Shown: positions 7,401 through 8,659 of the stretch, piece after piece
Layout: each line of letters begins with the position of its first letter
Numbering within the stretch: the first letter of the stretch is position 1
Assembly (NCBI GenBank): GCA_014379395.1
Contig: JACMLV010000893.1
Coordinates: forward strand, 1 to 8,659
Direction of reading: 5' to 3'
From: Burkholderiaceae bacterium
GTDB lineage: Bacteria; Pseudomonadota; Gammaproteobacteria; Burkholderiales; Burkholderiaceae_D
Length of the DNA stretch: 8,659 nucleotides
Notes under the pieces: generated by a model
The model's input: the letters and a program-made list of their open reading frames with translations, nothing else
Told to the model about the DNA's origin: nothing
Databases searched by the model: none
Program-made: the position numbers and the translations under genes

Positions 7401-7568
7401 CGGGCTGGCGCCGGGCAGGTCGGCGTTGACGTTGATGACCGGCGTGTTATAGCTCGGCAGCGCGGCGACCGGGATTTTCAAGTAGGCCAGCACGCCGGCG
7501 GCCACCAGCGAGAGCGCCAGCGCGACCACCATCGCCGGCCGGCGGATGCACAATTCGGACAGGTTCAT
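4401..7568 (-). CDS. RND multidrug efflux permease, HAE-1 family, MdtB/MdtC-like
   Basis: The 1055-residue product has the full HAE-1 layout: TM1 at about 12-30, a first periplasmic porter/docking region (about 31-330), TM2-TM6 (about 335-490), TM7 near 528-547, a second periplasmic region (about 550-850), and TM8-TM12 (to about 1008). The proton-relay residues are present: D401-D402 in GLVVDDAIVVLENI (TM4) and K919 in GIVKKNAIMMIDFAL (TM10). Other family marks are LPGASPETMASSVA (51-64), SYRKTNPADSP (128-138), YQYTLQS (663-669), LYESYIHPITIL (870-881) and LRFRPIMMTTLAAL (949-962). These match E. coli MdtC more closely than AcrB, from memory. A 45-residue tail rich in Ala, Gly and His follows TM12. 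It would take substrates from the periplasm or outer leaflet and export them by proton antiport. The ATG at 7568 overlaps the adaptor stop (ATGA) and has AAGG 7 nt upstream. In this family the open frame before it belongs to no real protein. Confidence 0.93.
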   Translation of the reverse strand: MNLSELCIRRPAMVVALALSLVAAGVLAYLKIPVAALPSYNTPVINVNADLPGASPETMASSVALPLEKQFATIGGLNVITSTSTTGTTSLTLEFDSSMDINVAALEVQAALLRAQRQLPPEVTELPSYRKTNPADSPTLFMALNSPSLSLSELNDYAENLIAPSLATIPGVAQVSVNGQKRFAVRVRANLEQLNARNMTLDELGAAVRAANSHSPLGIIEGPEQTLTIQADAGLMKAAQFAELIVGTRNGLAVRLKDVASVDDSFLSVRSGASYNGDNSILLQLQRQPDANTVRLVDAVRKLMPRLQAQLPASVALTLTFDSSIPIREAIHDVNLTLALTVALVVLVIFLFLRRAAATLIPVITLPVSLLGALLLLYWLGYSLDNVSLLGITLAVGLVVDDAIVVLENIVRHVEKGEPPLKAALVGAREMGFTIVSISLSLVAVFIPIFFMPGVIGLLFHEFAVVVSLAILVSALVSLTLVPLMASRLLPPHGQEGRETWIGLRFERGFADLSRAYAATLDWSLAHRAVILLLALGTFVLTVVLYQGIPKGFFPEEDLGRIRVTTEASEDVSAPAMAALQTRLAAAFQANPNIQAVVSITGGGSSAASGRMILALKPQGERGKLAAVMDSLRKTAKSVPGMNVYMSPMQNLQLGGRSSKSRYQYTLQSVSPGALDNWAEKVGDAMRADPLFRDVTSDSQNKGLQATLKIDADKAGLLGVQMADVRSALYLAFGDRQVSTIYAPSASYAVILEAADRGFEDALAKVSVRGKSGALVQLSSFASVERSAGPTSISHQGQLQAITLSFNLAPGAALGAATARIEQIGRELQLPASIITKYGGEAAVFQDAQSSQLLLIGIALLVIYVLLVVLYESYIHPITILAGLPSAAVGALLTLRLFDMDLTLIAIIGILMLIGIVKKNAIMMIDFALDAQRGQGLSPAEAIREACVLRFRPIMMTTLAALMGALPLAFGLGAGAELRQPLGLAVVGGLLFSQVVTLYITPVIYLYLDRFAGTGPMSDQALAAAMAPLTLVPGGHEAHGAQGEERPALVQVARH

Positions 7569-8659
7569 CGGGCCGCCTTGCGCTGGCCGCCAGCGCCAGC
7601 ATGATCGGTGTGACCAGCATCGGCCAGCGCCGGCGCGGTCATCACGCGGCTGCCGGGACGCAGGTTTTGCTTGCCTTCGGTGACCACCGATTCGCCGCCG
7701 TCGAGGCCCGACACCACCGCCTGCGGGCCGAACGAATGGAGCAGGCGCACCGGCCGCACGCGCGCCTTTTGCTCGCCGTCGACGGCGTAGACGAACTTGC
7801 CGGCGCTGGCCGTGACGATGGCCGACAAGGGCACCACCACCGCGTCGCGCAGGGTGCCCAGCGTGACGGTCGCCGCCACGTATTGGCCCGGCCAAAGCGC
7901 GCTGTCGCGGTTGTCGAACTGCGCCTTCACGCGGATCGTGCCGGCCACCGGATCGACCGCGCTGTCGATGAAGCTGAGTTTTCCGTTGACGGTCTTGTCG
8001 CCCTGGGCCAGCTTGGCGCGGACCGCGACCGCTCCGCTTTTCTGCTGTTCGAGCAGGGTTTGCAGGTGGCTCTCCGGCACCGCGAAGGTGACCGCGACCG
8101 GGTCGATCTGGGTCACGGTCGCCAGCACCACGGTCGGCTGCACCAGGCTGCCGGGATAGACGTTGATGGCGCCGACTCGGCCCGCCATCGGCGCGCGAAT
8201 AGTGGCGTTGTCGAGCGCCACCTGCGCCGAGCGCAGCGCCGCGAGGTCGCCCTGGATCAGCGCGCGCTGCGCTTCGCGCTGCGCCAGCAAGGCTTCGCTG
8301 GCGCCCTTGGAAATGAATTTTTGCGCGGCCAATTCCTCGCTGCGCAGGCATTGGCGTTCGATGTCGGCCAGCGTGGCCTGGTCGCGCGCCAGCTGAGCCG
8401 CCGCCTTGTCGACGCTGGCGCGCTCGCTGCGCCAGTCGAGCGTGAACAGCAGCTGGCCGGCCTGCACGAACTGGCCCTCGCGGATGTGCACCTGCTTGAG
8501 GATGCTGGTTGTCTGCGAACGCAGCTCGACCGTGCCGAGCGAGGCCACCGTGCCGTTCACCGCCAGTTCGAGCGGCACGTCCCGGCGCGCCGCCAGCGCC
8601 AGATTGACCGACACCGGCGCGCCGGACTTGGCGCCACCGGCGCCACCCTTGCCGCCTAG
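7565..8659 (-). CDS. RND efflux periplasmic adaptor (membrane fusion protein), 5' end outside window
   Basis: The frame stays open to the window edge, so the 364 residues seen are the C-terminal portion. The GTG at 8614 is internal: in-frame residues LGGKGGAGGAKSGAP precede it, the Gly/Lys-rich linker seen after the signal peptide or anchor of MdtA-like adaptors. Domains in order are the first half of the membrane-proximal/lipoyl region (PVSVNLALAARRDVPLEL, then HIREGQFVQAGQLLFTLD), an alpha-helical hairpin rich in Ala/Gln/Leu (about 100 residues), the second lipoyl half (ATIRAPMAGRVGAINVYPGSLV), a beta-barrel with FAVPESHLQTLL, and the closing membrane-proximal strands ending in LRPGSRVM. 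A short His/Lys/Arg tail follows. The protein would bridge the RND permease to an outer-membrane channel. Its stop overlaps the permease start by 4 nt, so the two are almost certainly co-transcribed and translationally coupled. The signal peptide and promoter lie beyond the window. Confidence 0.92.
   Translation of the reverse strand, partial: LGGKGGAGGAKSGAPVSVNLALAARRDVPLELAVNGTVASLGTVELRSQTTSILKQVHIREGQFVQAGQLLFTLDWRSERASVDKAAAQLARDQATLADIERQCLRSEELAAQKFISKGASEALLAQREAQRALIQGDLAALRSAQVALDNATIRAPMAGRVGAINVYPGSLVQPTVVLATVTQIDPVAVTFAVPESHLQTLLEQQKSGAVAVRAKLAQGDKTVNGKLSFIDSAVDPVAGTIRVKAQFDNRDSALWPGQYVAATVTLGTLRDAVVVPLSAIVTASAGKFVYAVDGEQKARVRPVRLLHSFGPQAVVSGLDGGESVVTEGKQNLRPGSRVMTAPALADAGHTDHAGAGGQRKAAR

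Noticed and set aside
5175..7604. Long plus-strand open frame (809 codons) antisense to the RND permease
   Set aside because: Its product is dominated by Arg, Gln, His, Asp and Ala with no recognisable domain, typical of the shadow frame of a high-GC gene. The minus-strand permease is unambiguous.
7569..8351. In-frame 5' extension of the permease frame upstream of 7568
   Set aside because: The extension is Arg/Gly-rich nonsense lying in the wrong frame of the adaptor gene. The HAE-1 N-terminus MNLSELCIRRP starts at 7568.
7601..8659. Plus-strand frame of 352 codons antisense to the adaptor
   Set aside because: Shadow composition (His/Arg/Ala-rich); the adaptor is clear on the other strand.

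Overview
The window comes from the chromosome of a GC-rich Gram-negative bacterium, most likely a betaproteobacterium of the Massilia/Duganella (Oxalobacteraceae) type. The evidence is the strong G/C bias at third codon positions, an RND efflux pump, a KefC-type antiporter, a lipoprotein with an 'SAC-GGGGG' mature start, and a REP-like palindrome with a GTAG foot. The genus is inferred from style; no rRNA or other marker gene is present.

Layout. Bases 2-205 (+) are the last 67 codons of a LysR-type regulator. Bases 206-383 are non-coding and hold two inverted REP-like hairpins (a REPIN-like unit, 222-305) lying between two imperfect 22-bp direct repeats. Bases 384-2201 (+) encode a full-length glutathione-gated K+/H+ antiporter of the KefC/KefB type. 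A short convergent gap (2202-2271) holds a palindrome over the kefC stop codon and a run of ten C. Two minus-strand genes of unknown function follow in transcription order: a secreted outer-membrane lipoprotein (4156 to 3134) and a small predicted outer-membrane beta-barrel protein (3066 to 2272). A textbook intrinsic terminator sits between them, almost touching the barrel gene's start codon. The lipoprotein gene has a near-consensus sigma-70 promoter at 4259-4287, with a 10-bp-period tandem repeat just upstream. Bases 4401-8659 (-) hold an RND efflux operon: a periplasmic adaptor whose 5' end lies outside the window, overlapping by 4 nt an MdtB/MdtC-like HAE-1 permease. No outer-membrane channel gene follows the permease inside the window.

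How the parts fit. The RND pair would form the inner-membrane and periplasmic parts of a tripartite drug or solute exporter. KefC would protect against electrophiles by glutathione-adduct-triggered K+ efflux and cytoplasmic acidification. The lipoprotein/barrel pair is the least understood part: both products are predicted to be envelope proteins, and the intergenic terminator suggests that the downstream gene is either expressed at a lower level or has a control point of its own. No mobile-element genes, CRISPR arrays, tRNAs or rRNAs were seen, and no gene-free stretch exceeds 300 bases. I did not find a clear new multi-gene system; the best leads are the lipoprotein/barrel locus and the REPIN-like unit.
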